Of a stretch of 64,000 nt of DNA, positions 46,911 through 56,113 are shown piece after piece. Source of the DNA: Candidatus Chloroploca asiatica (GTDB lineage Bacteria > Chloroflexota > Chloroflexia > Chloroflexales > Chloroflexaceae); contig NZ_LYXE01000046.1 of the NCBI RefSeq assembly GCF_002532075.1, positions 1 through 64,000 of the forward strand. The letters are read 5' to 3'. A program made the translations under genes and the position numbers. Under the pieces are notes generated by a model. It was not told the DNA's origin, did no database searches, and was given only the letters and a program-made list of their open reading frames with translations. Each line of letters starts with the position of its first letter. Position 1 is the stretch's first letter.

Positions 46911-48155
46911 ATGCCAGAGCGTCGTCGGGGCGTGACACGGCGTCAAGTTATCGCCGTCGGGTTTACCCTTCTGGGTCTGCTCATCATTCTTGGAAACTTC
47001 GCTGAGCTCGGCGTTGAGCCAACAGTTACGACGAGGCTCACCTTTGGGATTCCCAATCTCGTGCTCGAATTGCCGACAGCCTTGTCGCTGATCCTGATCG
47101 GGTTGGTCTGGCTTATTGCCGGGGTTGTCGCCCTTGTGCCGCGCCTTGATCGCCTGGGCAACTGGGGGCTCTGGAGCGGCGTTGCCCTGATTTTGCCTGC
47201 GATTTTGATCTGGGCTGCGGCGGGTAAGCAGACCAATGCGGCAAGCCTGATTGGTGAGTCATTACGCCTCGCGACGCCGATTGCCCTTGGTGCGCTGGCC
47301 GGGATTTATGCCGAGCGCTCGGGGATTATCAATATTGCGATCGAAGGGATGATGTTGACTGGTGCGGCTTTTGGCTTTGCCGCATTTGTCTTCACGGGGA
47401 ACATCTGGTTTGGCGTGGCGACTGCCGTGATGCTCGGCTCGGTCATGGCTCTGATCCATGGAGTGCTATCGATCAGTCTGCGCACCGATCAGATTATCAG
47501 TGGCACCGTCATCAATATCCTGGCGATTGGGGTCACCGGGTATTTGCGACGCCAGTTCATTGTTGATTCAAGTGGCGGCCGGGTCACGTTGCCGCAAATT
47601 TCGGTTCCGTTGCTCAGCGAGATCCCCATCATTGGCCCCCTCTTCTTTGTGGGCAAGCCGATCTTCTTTACAATGGTTATGCTAGTACTCCTCACGCATG
47701 TAGTCCTCTTTTATACGCGCTGGGGCCTCCGCATGCGTGCCGTTGGGGAAAATCCGAAAGCTGCTGATACGGTGGGGATTAACGTGATCCGGACGCGCTA
47801 TCTCAACCTGGCCCTCAGTGGAGCCATTGCCGGGCTTGGTGGAGCCTGGTTTTCGCTTGAAACGGTCGGCAGTTTTGATGATGGCATGACGGCTGGCAAA
47901 GGCTTCATTGCGCTTGCCGCGATGATCTTTGGCAAATGGACACCCTTCGGGGCCTTTGGAGGGGCGTCACTTTTTGGTTTTTCTGAGGCGTTGGGGATCA
48001 GGTTTCAGATTTTGAATGTCGAGGTATTCGATGTCCCAGTCCCAACCCAATTCTTGCAACTGTTGCCGTACCTCGTCACGATGGTTGTGCTCGCTGGTCT
48101 GATTGGCCGCGCAGTTGGCCCGGCTGCGGTCGGCAAACCCTACGATAAACAATGA
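46911..48155 (+). CDS. ABC transporter permease, nucleoside/simple-sugar type
   Basis: 414 residues with about ten hydrophobic helices. GALAGIYAERSGIINIAIEGMMLTGAAFGF, LRTDQIISGTVINILAIG and FIALAAMIFGKWTPFGA are signatures of the second permease of BmpA/YufQ-type nucleoside importers. The binding protein, ATPase and partner permease are not next to it: the next gene is unrelated. ATG 46911 is preceded by AAAGGATCACAGG. Confidence 0.88.
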   Translation: MPERRRGVTRRQVIAVGFTLLGLLIILGNFAELGVEPTVTTRLTFGIPNLVLELPTALSLILIGLVWLIAGVVALVPRLDRLGNWGLWSGVALILPAILIWAAAGKQTNAASLIGESLRLATPIALGALAGIYAERSGIINIAIEGMMLTGAAFGFAAFVFTGNIWFGVATAVMLGSVMALIHGVLSISLRTDQIISGTVINILAIGVTGYLRRQFIVDSSGGRVTLPQISVPLLSEIPIIGPLFFVGKPIFFTMVMLVLLTHVVLFYTRWGLRMRAVGENPKAADTVGINVIRTRYLNLALSGAIAGLGGAWFSLETVGSFDDGMTAGKGFIALAAMIFGKWTPFGAFGGASLFGFSEALGIRFQILNVEVFDVPVPTQFLQLLPYLVTMVVLAGLIGRAVGPAAVGKPYDKQ

Positions 48156-48292
48156 TCAAATTGTTATGCGAGCGTTAGGCTAGATGCAGTACAATATGTC
48201 TACATCTGCGAGCACAGGTGGCTCGTGTGCTATCGTCGGGGATGCGGGCAAGCCGCCCGCAGGCTCAGGCAAGCCAGAAATAGTGACCAGCG

Positions 48293-49162
48293 ATGGGACA
48301 GAAACTACAGGCTGGGAAGTTTGTCTTGTTGCTGCTGATCCTGCTTTCAGCAGCTATGGTTGCCTGTGTACCCCGTGATCAATCGTTGACCAGCCTGCAA
48401 CGCGATGGCAAGATTCGTATCGGGTATGCTGTCGAAGCCCCTTTTGCCTATGCGCACGCCGGGGGGCAGGTTACTGGCGAGTCGCCCGATCTGGCACGTT
48501 ATGTCGTGGCGCGGCTTGGCATTGACTCGATCCAGTGGGTACAGACTGATTTCAATGCCTTGATCACGGATCTCGAGCGTGGGCGGTTTGATGTGATTGC
48601 CGCGGGCATGTTTATTACGCCCGAGCGGGCGACACGGGTAGCATTTTCGGAACCAACATTTCATGTCCAACAGGCCTTGCTTGTTGCCCAGGGCAACCCC
48701 AAGCATTTGTTATCGTATCAGCAGGCCGTTGCCCATCCTGATGCCGTCATTGCGGTCTTGTCGGGTTCGGTTGAGGCCATCCTGCTCAAAGAGATGGCCT
48801 TGCCTCGGCAGCGTACGCTGGCGGTGCCTGATGCCCGGACTGGACTAGTGGCGGTGGAGACCGGGCTTGCCGATGCGCTTGCGTTAAGCGCATCAACGTT
48901 GCGTTGGATACGTGCAAGTGGGCAATTTCAGACCACCGAGATCGCTGAACCCTTTGAGCCCCCTGATGCGACCCTGACGCGAGGGTTGGGCTATGGGGCT
49001 TTTGGCTTTCGTCGTGGTGACGAACAGCTCCGGCGTGCCTGGAATGATGTGCTCAAAGAGTTGATTGGTACCTCGGAACATCTTCGCCTGATTGCTCCAT
49101 TTGGCTTTGGCGTTGCAGAGTTGCCCGGCTCCATCACTACGGCTGAGGTCTTACGCCAATGA
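48293..49162 (+). CDS. Solute-binding lipoprotein, polar amino-acid family
   Basis: 289 residues. Signal peptide FVLLLLILLSAAMVAC with a lipid-type Cys; the periplasmic-binding type-3 domain shows LQRDGKIRIGYAVEAPFAY, SPDLARYVVARLG, FNALITDLERGRFDVIAAGMFITPERA and FSEPTFHVQQALLV. It is shorter than the aapJ product and its stop overlaps the ATG of a histidine kinase gene, so it more likely delivers ligand information to that kinase than to a transporter. In 48156-48292 no gene is supported. Confidence 0.85.
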   Translation: MGQKLQAGKFVLLLLILLSAAMVACVPRDQSLTSLQRDGKIRIGYAVEAPFAYAHAGGQVTGESPDLARYVVARLGIDSIQWVQTDFNALITDLERGRFDVIAAGMFITPERATRVAFSEPTFHVQQALLVAQGNPKHLLSYQQAVAHPDAVIAVLSGSVEAILLKEMALPRQRTLAVPDARTGLVAVETGLADALALSASTLRWIRASGQFQTTEIAEPFEPPDATLTRGLGYGAFGFRRGDEQLRRAWNDVLKELIGTSEHLRLIAPFGFGVAELPGSITTAEVLRQ

Positions 49163-50655
49163 GACAACGCTCTAAACACATTAACCAACTTCTTAAGCTT
49201 GATCCTCAAGCCTGGATCTGGGCGGCTATTAGTCTGTCAGTCTTGATCTGTGTCATCTTTGGAATGTTGTATATCCATCAACGTCAGACAACCCAGCGCA
49301 CCCTGCTGGCCCTTGATACGATTCGGCAGGCACGGCTCGATCTTGCGCATGGATTTTTGCATATTACGCTCGCTCAAGCTGATCGTACGTCTTTTGATCG
49401 TGAACGTGGCCTGGCCCTGCTTGAGCAAGCACTGAATCAGATTCAAGCAACGCATGACGAGATGAATGGTGGCGTGGCTATTGCGGAGGAAGTCGCGACT
49501 TTCCGTCAGCACCTTGCCGTATGGCTGTTGAGTGATCCACGCTCGCCCGAAGCTGAAACGGTGCTGCGGGTCGCCTTTCATCAGGTTGAGCAAGAAGCTG
49601 ATGTGCTTGATCAAGCCCTTCGCCAGAATCTACGGGCGATGGCGGATAGTCAACAGACCGTTTTTACCTGGACGCTTGGTGTGGCAGTGATCATGCTCAC
49701 GGGTGTCTGTGTGATCCTGATCGTTATGACCAGGGCGCGTCAACAGGCCGAAGGTGAGCGTGAGGCGTTTGCGCAACATAATCTGGCCTTGATCGCCCAG
49801 GTTGAAGCTGAACTTGAAGAGCGCATTCGTGCCGAAGAGGAAGTACGTCGCCTCAATGCCGAATTGGAAGAACGTGTTGCGCTGCGTACCGCTGAACTTG
49901 CCGATGCCAATCGGCGCCTCGAGGCGCTCAATGCCTTTAAAGATAATCTGCTTGCGGTCACTTCCCATGATCTTCGTTCGCCCCTCGGGATGATTATTAA
50001 CCTGACCGACATGGTGCGTACAACGCAGGATCTTCCCGAGCGAGCGCGGCGGCTCAATGAAGAGATTGAACTGTCGGCACGTCAGTTGCTCGACCTGGTT
50101 GGCAAGTTACTTGACCTCTCACGTCTCGAAGCCGGCAAGATCGAACTGGAATGCGAGCCTATTTATCTAAGTCAGATCGTTACCCAATCAATTGACACTT
50201 TGCAACATACATCGATCGCCAAACAGATCGATCTTCGTTACCACATTGATGGTATTGAAACAATGGTGTGTGGTGATGGGATGCGGCTCTATCAACTAAT
50301 CAATAATCTGCTTTCAAATGCGATCAAATTTACGCGACCTGGGGGCATCATCGAAGTAGGGATTGCAACAGAGGCGCAATATGTTTTGCTCTCGGTTCGT
50401 GATACGGGCCTGGGCATTCCTGCTGACGCGCTGCCGCATCTCTTTGATAAATTCCGTCAGATTCATCGGCGTGGCACAGCGAATGAGTATGGGAGCGGGC
50501 TCGGGTTAGCGATTGTGCGCCAACTTGTCGATCTGCACAGGGGCACGATCGAGGTGACGAGTGTGCTTGAACAGGGCTCGACCTTCGTTGTGCGCATCCC
50601 TATTGCACGAGCGCCCTGGTGTCAGGATCTTGCCGAGACACGCTCGATGCGTTAG
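49159..50655 (+). CDS. Sensor histidine kinase
   Basis: 498 residues: helix 18-38, an extracytoplasmic helical domain (about 40-168), helix 170-192, a coiled coil (about 200-260), HisKA with His270 in VTSHDLRSPLGMI, and HATPase with N box LINNLLSNAIKF, G1 DTGLGIP, F box and G2 GSGLGLAI. No response-regulator gene is adjacent; the next gene is a Crp-type regulator. Translational coupling to the upstream binding protein suggests joint sensing. Confidence 0.92.
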   Translation: MRQRSKHINQLLKLDPQAWIWAAISLSVLICVIFGMLYIHQRQTTQRTLLALDTIRQARLDLAHGFLHITLAQADRTSFDRERGLALLEQALNQIQATHDEMNGGVAIAEEVATFRQHLAVWLLSDPRSPEAETVLRVAFHQVEQEADVLDQALRQNLRAMADSQQTVFTWTLGVAVIMLTGVCVILIVMTRARQQAEGEREAFAQHNLALIAQVEAELEERIRAEEEVRRLNAELEERVALRTAELADANRRLEALNAFKDNLLAVTSHDLRSPLGMIINLTDMVRTTQDLPERARRLNEEIELSARQLLDLVGKLLDLSRLEAGKIELECEPIYLSQIVTQSIDTLQHTSIAKQIDLRYHIDGIETMVCGDGMRLYQLINNLLSNAIKFTRPGGIIEVGIATEAQYVLLSVRDTGLGIPADALPHLFDKFRQIHRRGTANEYGSGLGLAIVRQLVDLHRGTIEVTSVLEQGSTFVVRIPIARAPWCQDLAETRSMR

Positions 50656-50745
50656 TCGTCTGTCTTCCGGTAAGGACACAGTACGCTGCACCCCAACGCT
50701 CGCGAACCGATCACATGATTCGTCAAAAGAAGGAAAACTAGACGC

Positions 50746-51426
50746 ATGCTTACTGAGGCTCAATGGACTGAGGCGGTTGCTCTTTTGCCCTTTCTGGCCC
50801 ATCCAGATACAGCGATCACCCGTGCGTTTCGTCATGAAGCGATGCTGATGCGTTTGCCTGAGGGGGCCACGATCTTTAGCGAAGGCGATGCCTGTACGTC
50901 GTTTTCGATCCTGCTGAGTGGGCAGGTGCGAGTCTTTAAAATTGGGGAGACCGGGCGCGAACTGACGCTTTATCGGTTGGCCCGTGGTGAGAGTTGCATT
51001 CTGACGGCAAGTTGCTTGCTCAGTGAACGTCAGTTTCCAGCCATTGCGACCGTTGAGCAGATGGTCGAGGCTTTTGTTATTCCGCAGACGAGTTTTCAGG
51101 GATGGATCGATACGTATCCCGCGTGGCGGGCCTATATCTTTCAACTGATTGCGCAACGGTTGTCGACCGTGATGGCCGTCGTTGATGAGATTGCCTTTCG
51201 GCGTCTTGATGTGCGCATTGCCCAATTTTTATTGCGAGGAAGTGACCCGCTGCAGGCGACGCTTAGCCTTACCCATCAACAGATTGCCGTCGAACTTGGC
51301 ACATCACGTGAGGTCGTTAGTCGCATTCTGGCCGATTTTGTTGATGACCGGCTAGTACGGGTGGCCCGAGGGAGTGTGACGATCCTTGATCGTCAGGCGT
51401 TGGTCGAACGGGCTGAGGCGAGTTGA
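50746..51426 (+). CDS. Crp/Fnr-family transcriptional regulator
   Basis: 226 residues. N-terminal cNMP-binding-like barrel (LPEGATIFSEGDACTSFSILLSGQVRVFK) and C-terminal helix-turn-helix (THQQIAVELGTSREVVSRIL). Cysteines at CTSF, SCILTAS and CLLSE could suggest redox or nitrogen-oxide sensing as in Dnr-type proteins, but there is no FNR-type cluster. The ligand cassette lacks the cAMP Arg-Ser pair. May regulate the small membrane protein gene that follows. Confidence 0.9.
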   Translation: MLTEAQWTEAVALLPFLAHPDTAITRAFRHEAMLMRLPEGATIFSEGDACTSFSILLSGQVRVFKIGETGRELTLYRLARGESCILTASCLLSERQFPAIATVEQMVEAFVIPQTSFQGWIDTYPAWRAYIFQLIAQRLSTVMAVVDEIAFRRLDVRIAQFLLRGSDPLQATLSLTHQQIAVELGTSREVVSRILADFVDDRLVRVARGSVTILDRQALVERAEAS

Positions 51427-51490
51427 AAAGACAGACTTGGCCCAACGCCAACGAATCTGTGGCATGGGGCTTCCTTCGGTGACATTGTCA

Positions 51491-51520
51491 CTGACAGATG
51501 AGGAGGCGTGCGTGTATACT
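51491..51520 (+). promoter_or_regulatory. Promoter of the YgaP-like small membrane protein gene
   Basis: CTGACA, 18-base spacer, TATACT (51515-51520), 36 bases upstream of the start. Confidence 0.5.
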
Positions 51521-51556
51521 CATCCTCACAAGCATACAAAGAGAAGGAGCACGTTG

Positions 51557-51760
51557 ATGCAGCAGAATATGGGAACGATTGATCGTGGGATTCGGGTCGC
51601 GCTAGCGGTTGTTGTTGGGCTGTTAATTGCCACTGGTCAGATCAGCGGTTGGCTGGCCATTATCCTCGGCATTCTGGCCGTGGTCTTTGTCGCAACGAGT
51701 GTAATCAGTTTCTGCCCACTCTACTTGCCTTTCGGCATTCGCACCGGCTCACGTAAATAA
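51557..51760 (+). CDS. YgaP-like (DUF2892) small membrane protein
   Basis: 67 residues: NMGTIDRGIRVALAVVVGLL, SGWLAIILGILAVVFVATSV and ISFCPLYLPFGI, the two-helix arrangement and CPLY motif of YgaP-like DUF2892 proteins (the cysteine is conserved). ATG 51557 has AAGGAG upstream; a longer reading frame has no support. The family is often linked to sulfur or rhodanese genes, none of which is adjacent here. Confidence 0.85.
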   Translation: MQQNMGTIDRGIRVALAVVVGLLIATGQISGWLAIILGILAVVFVATSVISFCPLYLPFGIRTGSRK

Positions 51761-51771
51761 GTTTTGGTGTT

Positions 51772-52475
51772 GCGTTTTGGCGGCGCAGCCGCCAAAACGC
51801 CACGCCACGGTGCCATACGGTGCCGTGCCGTTAGGTGACGCCTGTGGCGGCTGCGCCGCCAAAACCCAACGCCACGGTGCCGCACCGTGCCGCGCCGTCA
51901 GGTGACGCCTGTGGCGGCCTCGTCGCCAAAACGCCACGCCACGGTGCAGCACCGTGCCACGCCGTTAGGTGACGCCTGTGGCGGCCTCGCCGCCAAAACG
52001 CCACGCCACGGTGCCATACGGTGCCGTGCCGTCAGGTGACGCCTGTGGCGGCCTCGTCGCCAAAACGCCACGCCACGGTGCCGCACCGTGCCGCGCCGTC
52101 AGGTGACGCCTGTGGCGGCTGCGCTGCCAAAACGCCACACCACGGTGCCATACGGTGCCGTGCCGTCAGGTGACGCCTGTGGCGGCTGCGCCGCCAAAAC
52201 GTCACGCCACGGTGCCATACGGTGCCGTGCCGTCAGGTGACGCCTGTGGCGGCTGCGCCGCCAAAACGCCACGCCACGGTGCCATACGGTGCCGTGCCGT
52301 CAGGTGACGCCTGTGGTGGCTGCGCTGCCAAAACGCCACGCCACCCACGGTGCCATACGGTGCCGCGCCGTTAGGTGACGCCTGTGGCGGCTGCGCCGCC
52401 AAAACGCCACGCCACGGTGCTGCACCGTGCCACGCCGTTAGGTGACGCCTGTGGCGGCCTCGTCGCCAAAACCGA
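51772..52475. repeat. 67-bp tandem repeat array, ten copies
   Basis: The GGTGACGCCTGTGGCGG core recurs at 51834, 51901, 51968, 52035, 52102, 52169, 52236, 52303, 52374 and 52441. Spacing is exactly 67 except one of 71 (a 4-base insertion near 52346). Units alternate among variants (TGCGCCG/CCTCGTCG and CATACGG/CGCACCG), and each contains nested palindromes. The first element (51772-51800) is a perfect 13-base-arm hairpin after the YgaP-like gene. The array ends inside the 3' end of the DtxR-family gene. Too regular to be random and lacking unique spacers, it is a minisatellite, not CRISPR. Confidence 0.95.
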
Positions 52476-53214
52476 ACACCTGGCGAGCTTCCGTAATCAA
52501 CGCACTGTCACCCCAGACGACCGCAGCTACCTCGGGGGAGACGGTGATATTCTGGTTGCAGCGACGTAAGGTGACGCCATAGACCGGCGACGTGTCGGGG
52601 ATGAAACACTGGGTTCCGGGGGTGAGGCTGTTGAGTTCGAGGTAACGCATCAGATCAACCTGAGCTTCAGCTTCTTCGGCAATGCGCTGGATCGTAAACA
52701 TCGTGCCGACGGTGGCCGTATCAAGCCGTACGTCGCCAATGTATGTCTGGCTACGCCCTGGGATGGGGTTCCCGTGGGGACAGCTCGTAACGGGCCCAAC
52801 GAGGCTAAAGACGCGCTCGGCCAGGATGGGCGAGAGCACGCGCTCAAGGCGGGCGGCTTCAACATAGAGCAGATGCCAGGGTATACCGACCACCCTGGCG
52901 AGAAAGTGCTCAAGCACGCGCTGGCGCTGGACAATCTCTTCGGCCAGTTTTTGCCCCTGGCTCGTCAGGGTGATCTGGTTGCGTTCGTCACGCAGAATGA
53001 AGCCCTTGTCAACCAATTGCTGGAGCGCGTGACTCACCGTGGGCGGTTGCACCCCAAGCCGACGCCCGAGTGAAGCAGCAATGACTGGCTCATCACTCTG
53101 GGTGAGCGCATAAATAATCTCGAGATAGTCACGCTCTTTATCAGTCGGCCCGCCAGAACTGGCTAACGTGCGCGTGCGCTGGTGCACACGTTTCGCCATC
53201 GCAGGATCTCCCAT
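52438..53214 (-). CDS. DtxR-family metal-dependent regulator with repeat-derived tail
   Basis: 258 residues. N-terminal winged helix (KERDYLEIIYALTQ, LGVQPPTVSHALQQLVDKGFI), helical dimerisation/metal domain (TSCPHGNPIPG is a DtxR/IdeR hallmark) and a C-terminal FeoA/SH3-like domain (SPVYGVTLRRCNQNITV). It probably senses iron or manganese. The last ten or so residues and the stop codon lie within the 67-bp repeat array. ATG 53214 has GGAAGGAA upstream. TATACT on this strand (53355-53360 region) is the likely promoter. Confidence 0.9.
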   Translation of the reverse strand: MGDPAMAKRVHQRTRTLASSGGPTDKERDYLEIIYALTQSDEPVIAASLGRRLGVQPPTVSHALQQLVDKGFILRDERNQITLTSQGQKLAEEIVQRQRVLEHFLARVVGIPWHLLYVEAARLERVLSPILAERVFSLVGPVTSCPHGNPIPGRSQTYIGDVRLDTATVGTMFTIQRIAEEAEAQVDLMRYLELNSLTPGTQCFIPDTSPVYGVTLRRCNQNITVSPEVAAVVWGDSALITEARQVFGFGDEAATGVT

Positions 53215-53491
53215 AATTGCTTCCTTCCAGCGGTGCGTGCCGAATACCTGACTCATCTGAGTGCCACAGCCTGCACGTAGGCCCGCCTGGATCGATGTTC
53301 GTAGCCAGAGCGGAGGGATCGCTCACGCTGTAGTGTTTCGGTTTCAAACTACTTTTAGTATAGCATGCCGATCTCTTTGAGGCAATAGTAGCGCTTGTAG
53401 GCAGAACGCGGTATTATAGGAAGAGGGTCACGCCGAGGTGCTACCTTTGGCGTGCGTTTTGTTTTTTCTTCACCAGAAGGAGCGGAGAGCA

Positions 53492-54319
53492 ATGCAGATA
53501 CTGGTGGTGAATGATGATGGCATCGCGAGCGTCGGTCTGTGGATGCTCGCTGCGGCCCTGCGTGATGCCGGGTTGGGTAGCGTCACGATTGTGGCCCCTG
53601 AGGTTGAGCAGAGTGGCACGAGTATGGCGTTACCGATGCAGCGCGAGTTGACGATGAAGGCTGCTCAACCCCTTACCCCTGAATATGCTGGGATTGAGGC
53701 TTATACCGTGAATAGCACACCCGTCGGTTGTGTGCTCGCTGGGGTTCGTGCCTTCCCTGGTGGTGGCCCTGACATAGTTGTTTCGGGGATCAACCGGGGG
53801 CTTAATACAGGTACCAATGTCTTGCTGAGTGGTACAGTTGGCGCGGCGATGTTTGCGGCCTTCTGGGGCATGCCCGCTTTGGCGGTTTCGCAGATGTTTA
53901 TCGGAGATGCACCGATGCCCTGGGCAACCGCGACGTGGGCGGCGGTGCAGACCTTTCCGTTGCTTGAGCGTGTCCGTGGTCAGGGGCCACTGGTGCTGAA
54001 TGTCAATGTGCCCCACGTACATGATCTGGCTGACATACGTGGTTTTCGCCAGACGGAGTTGTCGGCTTTTTTCTATGGCGATGTGGTTGAATTGGATGTC
54101 GCCGTGCCTATTGATACTCCTGAAGAGCGTCATCTTGGCATACGATTTGTGCGTGAGCGTATGCCTGCATTTGCCCCTTCGAGCGACGATGGCGCGGTTC
54201 GCGAGGGGTACATTTCGGTCACACCCTTGACCCCGACAACGGCAGCCTGTTTCGATCTGTCGGCTGCGCTGCAAGACTTGACATCTGAGACAAGGGACAG
54301 GCGTCAGAGTGCAGATTGA
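53492..54319 (+). CDS. surE: 5'/3'-nucleotidase SurE
   Basis: 275 residues with the SurE signatures: ILVVNDDGIASVG, VAPEVEQSGTSMA and VVSGINRGLNTGTNVLLSGTVGAAM. The Asp-Asp pair and Asn/Ser bind the metal. It dephosphorylates nucleoside monophosphates and polyphosphate. ATG 53492 has GAAGGAGCGGAGAG upstream; a longer frame does not. Confidence 0.94.
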   Translation: MQILVVNDDGIASVGLWMLAAALRDAGLGSVTIVAPEVEQSGTSMALPMQRELTMKAAQPLTPEYAGIEAYTVNSTPVGCVLAGVRAFPGGGPDIVVSGINRGLNTGTNVLLSGTVGAAMFAAFWGMPALAVSQMFIGDAPMPWATATWAAVQTFPLLERVRGQGPLVLNVNVPHVHDLADIRGFRQTELSAFFYGDVVELDVAVPIDTPEERHLGIRFVRERMPAFAPSSDDGAVREGYISVTPLTPTTAACFDLSAALQDLTSETRDRRQSAD

Positions 54320-54387
54320 GCGTATCAAGGCGCAGTGCAGCGCCCTGAACGATCAAGGAACCTGGAACCTTCCCTTCGCATAAAGGC

Positions 54388-55176
54388 ATGCCTGAAAGTG
54401 AGCGCACTGTGAGTGAGATTGCCATCGATGCAGTACGTGAGTGGGTGGCTGAAGCTGGTATCCTTGCGATGAGTTACTTTAATAATGTCCAGGCCCAGCG
54501 GAAAGCTGACCTGAGCCTGGTGACCCAGGCGGATCTTGAGATTGAGCATATGTTGCGTGAGCGCATTACGGCTCGGTATCCTGATCATGGCATTATTGGC
54601 GAAGAGCACGGGAGCGGGGACACTGATCGCGAGTATGTCTGGTGCCTTGATCCGATTGATGGCACGGGGGCGTTTGTGGCGGGCCTACCGACCTGGTGTG
54701 TCTCGGTCGGACTGCTGCGCCATGGTCAACCCTACCTCGGGGTCATTTTGTTGCCGATCCTTGGTGATTGCTATTGGGCTGATGCCACTGGCCCCGCATT
54801 TCGCAACGAGTTGCCGATCACCGTCAGTCAGGTGACCTCGATTGACCCGAACGACTGGATGAGCGTTTCATCGTATGTGCATCACCAATTTCGGCTCTGT
54901 TTTCCTGGGAAGACTCGAGTATTGAGCAGTGTCGCTGCTGATTGTTGTTATGTTGCCCGTGGGAGCTCGGTTGGCGCGTTGATCGGGCGTGCGAACCTCT
55001 GGGATCTGGCGGCGGGTTTTGCGATTCTGCGTGCCGCAGGTGCGGTGGTAACAGGCCTCAGTGGTGCGCCAGTCGATGTGCCAGCACTCTTGGTGCAACA
55101 GCGCCTGCCTGAGCCAATTGTCATGGCCCCGCCTCAGTTGATCGACAAACTCCTTGAGTGTATTGCATATGTGTGA
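54388..55176 (+). CDS. Inositol-monophosphatase-family phosphatase
   Basis: 262 residues. The metal-binding motifs are visible: SLVTQADLEIE, IIGEEHGSG (Glu), WCLDPIDGTGAF and, at the C-terminus, NLWDLAAGFAILRAAGAVV (third Asp). Family members hydrolyse inositol phosphate, histidinol phosphate or fructose-1,6-bisphosphate; the precise substrate is not evident. Its stop codon is part of a terminator hairpin. Confidence 0.88.
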   Translation: MPESERTVSEIAIDAVREWVAEAGILAMSYFNNVQAQRKADLSLVTQADLEIEHMLRERITARYPDHGIIGEEHGSGDTDREYVWCLDPIDGTGAFVAGLPTWCVSVGLLRHGQPYLGVILLPILGDCYWADATGPAFRNELPITVSQVTSIDPNDWMSVSSYVHHQFRLCFPGKTRVLSSVAADCCYVARGSSVGALIGRANLWDLAAGFAILRAAGAVVTGLSGAPVDVPALLVQQRLPEPIVMAPPQLIDKLLECIAYV

Positions 55177-55320
55177 GCGGCTAGGCCTACGGCCCAGCCG
55201 CTCACACACGGTGACGGTGTCGGGCTCCATCGGCCCAGCCGCTCACACACGGTGAAGGGGTGTCTCGGGCTTCATCGGCCCTGCCCCGCACACACGCTGA
55301 CGGTGTCAGAGACCGCAGGC
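55171..55320. repeat. Terminator hairpin and degenerate 41-45-bp tandem repeats
   Basis: GTGTGAGCGGCT at the end of the phosphatase gene pairs with AGCCGCTCACAC (about 55195-55206). The descending arm is the start of a unit CGGCCCAGCCGCTCACACACGG that recurs at about 55190, 55231 and, diverged, 55276. The array fills the gap between two convergent genes. Confidence 0.75.
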
Positions 55321-55322
55321 GT

Positions 55323-56075
55323 TTATGTTGGAGCGTAGCGCTGCAATTCCTGGCGGATCAAGATGGTATAGACGACGATCATCATCCCGGCGAAGGTGAA
55401 CCATTGGAGGGCGTAGCCGAGGTGGGGGCCGTCGTCGAGTTGGCGGGGATCGGGGGGGCGCGGAAGGGAGGCTGCGTCAGCATTGGGGAGGACTTCGATG
55501 TAGAGTGGGAGCAGTGGAATCCCGACCTGTTGCTGGAGGCCTGGAACATCCACGCGTACCCATGCCTCAATCCGTGTTTCACCTGGCAAGGGCAAGTCGC
55601 GTGGGGCGAGCGGCGAGTCGGGGCGTACCTGCGGTGCCCAGGCGAATCCTTCGAGCGTGACTTCACGAGCGACCGCATAGCCCGCCAGGTCACTCGGCCT
55701 CCGCTGGTTACTCGGCAGCCAGCCCCGGTCAACAAGAATAGCCGCTTCGCTGCCGCTCAGTTGGAATGGGGTGAGCAAGTGGACTCCATCAACCCCACTA
55801 TCTGAGCGCCGCCCTCTGAGGACGACACTCTCTTCATTGCGATAGGTTCCGGTGACCCGTACTTTGTGGCCGACCAGCGCTGCGAGATCGGGTTCCGTCC
55901 CGGTGATGGTCAGGGGAGCCTGATCGAGCAAGGCAATGCGTTCGGCGTTGGCACTACGGCGTTCCTCGAGGCGTAGCAACTGCCAGATACCGAGGCTTAC
56001 GAGGGTGATAAAGATCGTGAGCGCAAAGAGATGTTTCGGGATCCATGCGCCACGGAGCAAAGGATGTATATGCAT
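55323..56075 (-). CDS. SURF1-family cytochrome oxidase assembly protein
   Basis: 250 residues. Two membrane helices near the ends (LFALTIFITLVSLGIWQLLR and WFTFAGMMIVVYTILI) flank an extracytoplasmic domain with GTY-x-NE, ILVDRGWLP and GPHLGYALQWF, the SURF1/Shy1 pattern. It helps insert haem A in cytochrome c oxidase. A TATACT (56082-56087) ends seven bases before the ATG, so the mRNA is probably leaderless. Confidence 0.93.
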   Translation of the reverse strand: MHIHPLLRGAWIPKHLFALTIFITLVSLGIWQLLRLEERRSANAERIALLDQAPLTITGTEPDLAALVGHKVRVTGTYRNEESVVLRGRRSDSGVDGVHLLTPFQLSGSEAAILVDRGWLPSNQRRPSDLAGYAVAREVTLEGFAWAPQVRPDSPLAPRDLPLPGETRIEAWVRVDVPGLQQQVGIPLLPLYIEVLPNADAASLPRPPDPRQLDDGPHLGYALQWFTFAGMMIVVYTILIRQELQRYAPT

Positions 56076-56081
56076 AGGTAC

Positions 56082-56087
56082 AGTATA
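56082..56087 (-). promoter_or_regulatory. -10 element; leaderless start of SURF1 gene
   Basis: TATACT on the minus strand, six bases between it and the start codon at 56075. Confidence 0.6.
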
Positions 56088-56113
56088 CCGCGCAGTAGAA
56101 TACCATTCCAGCG

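Noticed and set aside
48184-48378. 64-codon gene before the binding-protein gene
   Set aside because: Overlaps the start of a clear lipoprotein gene in another frame and contains low-complexity residues.
51772-52475. CRISPR array
   Set aside because: Repeat units abut without unique spacers; variants are scattered single-base changes, and no cas gene is present.
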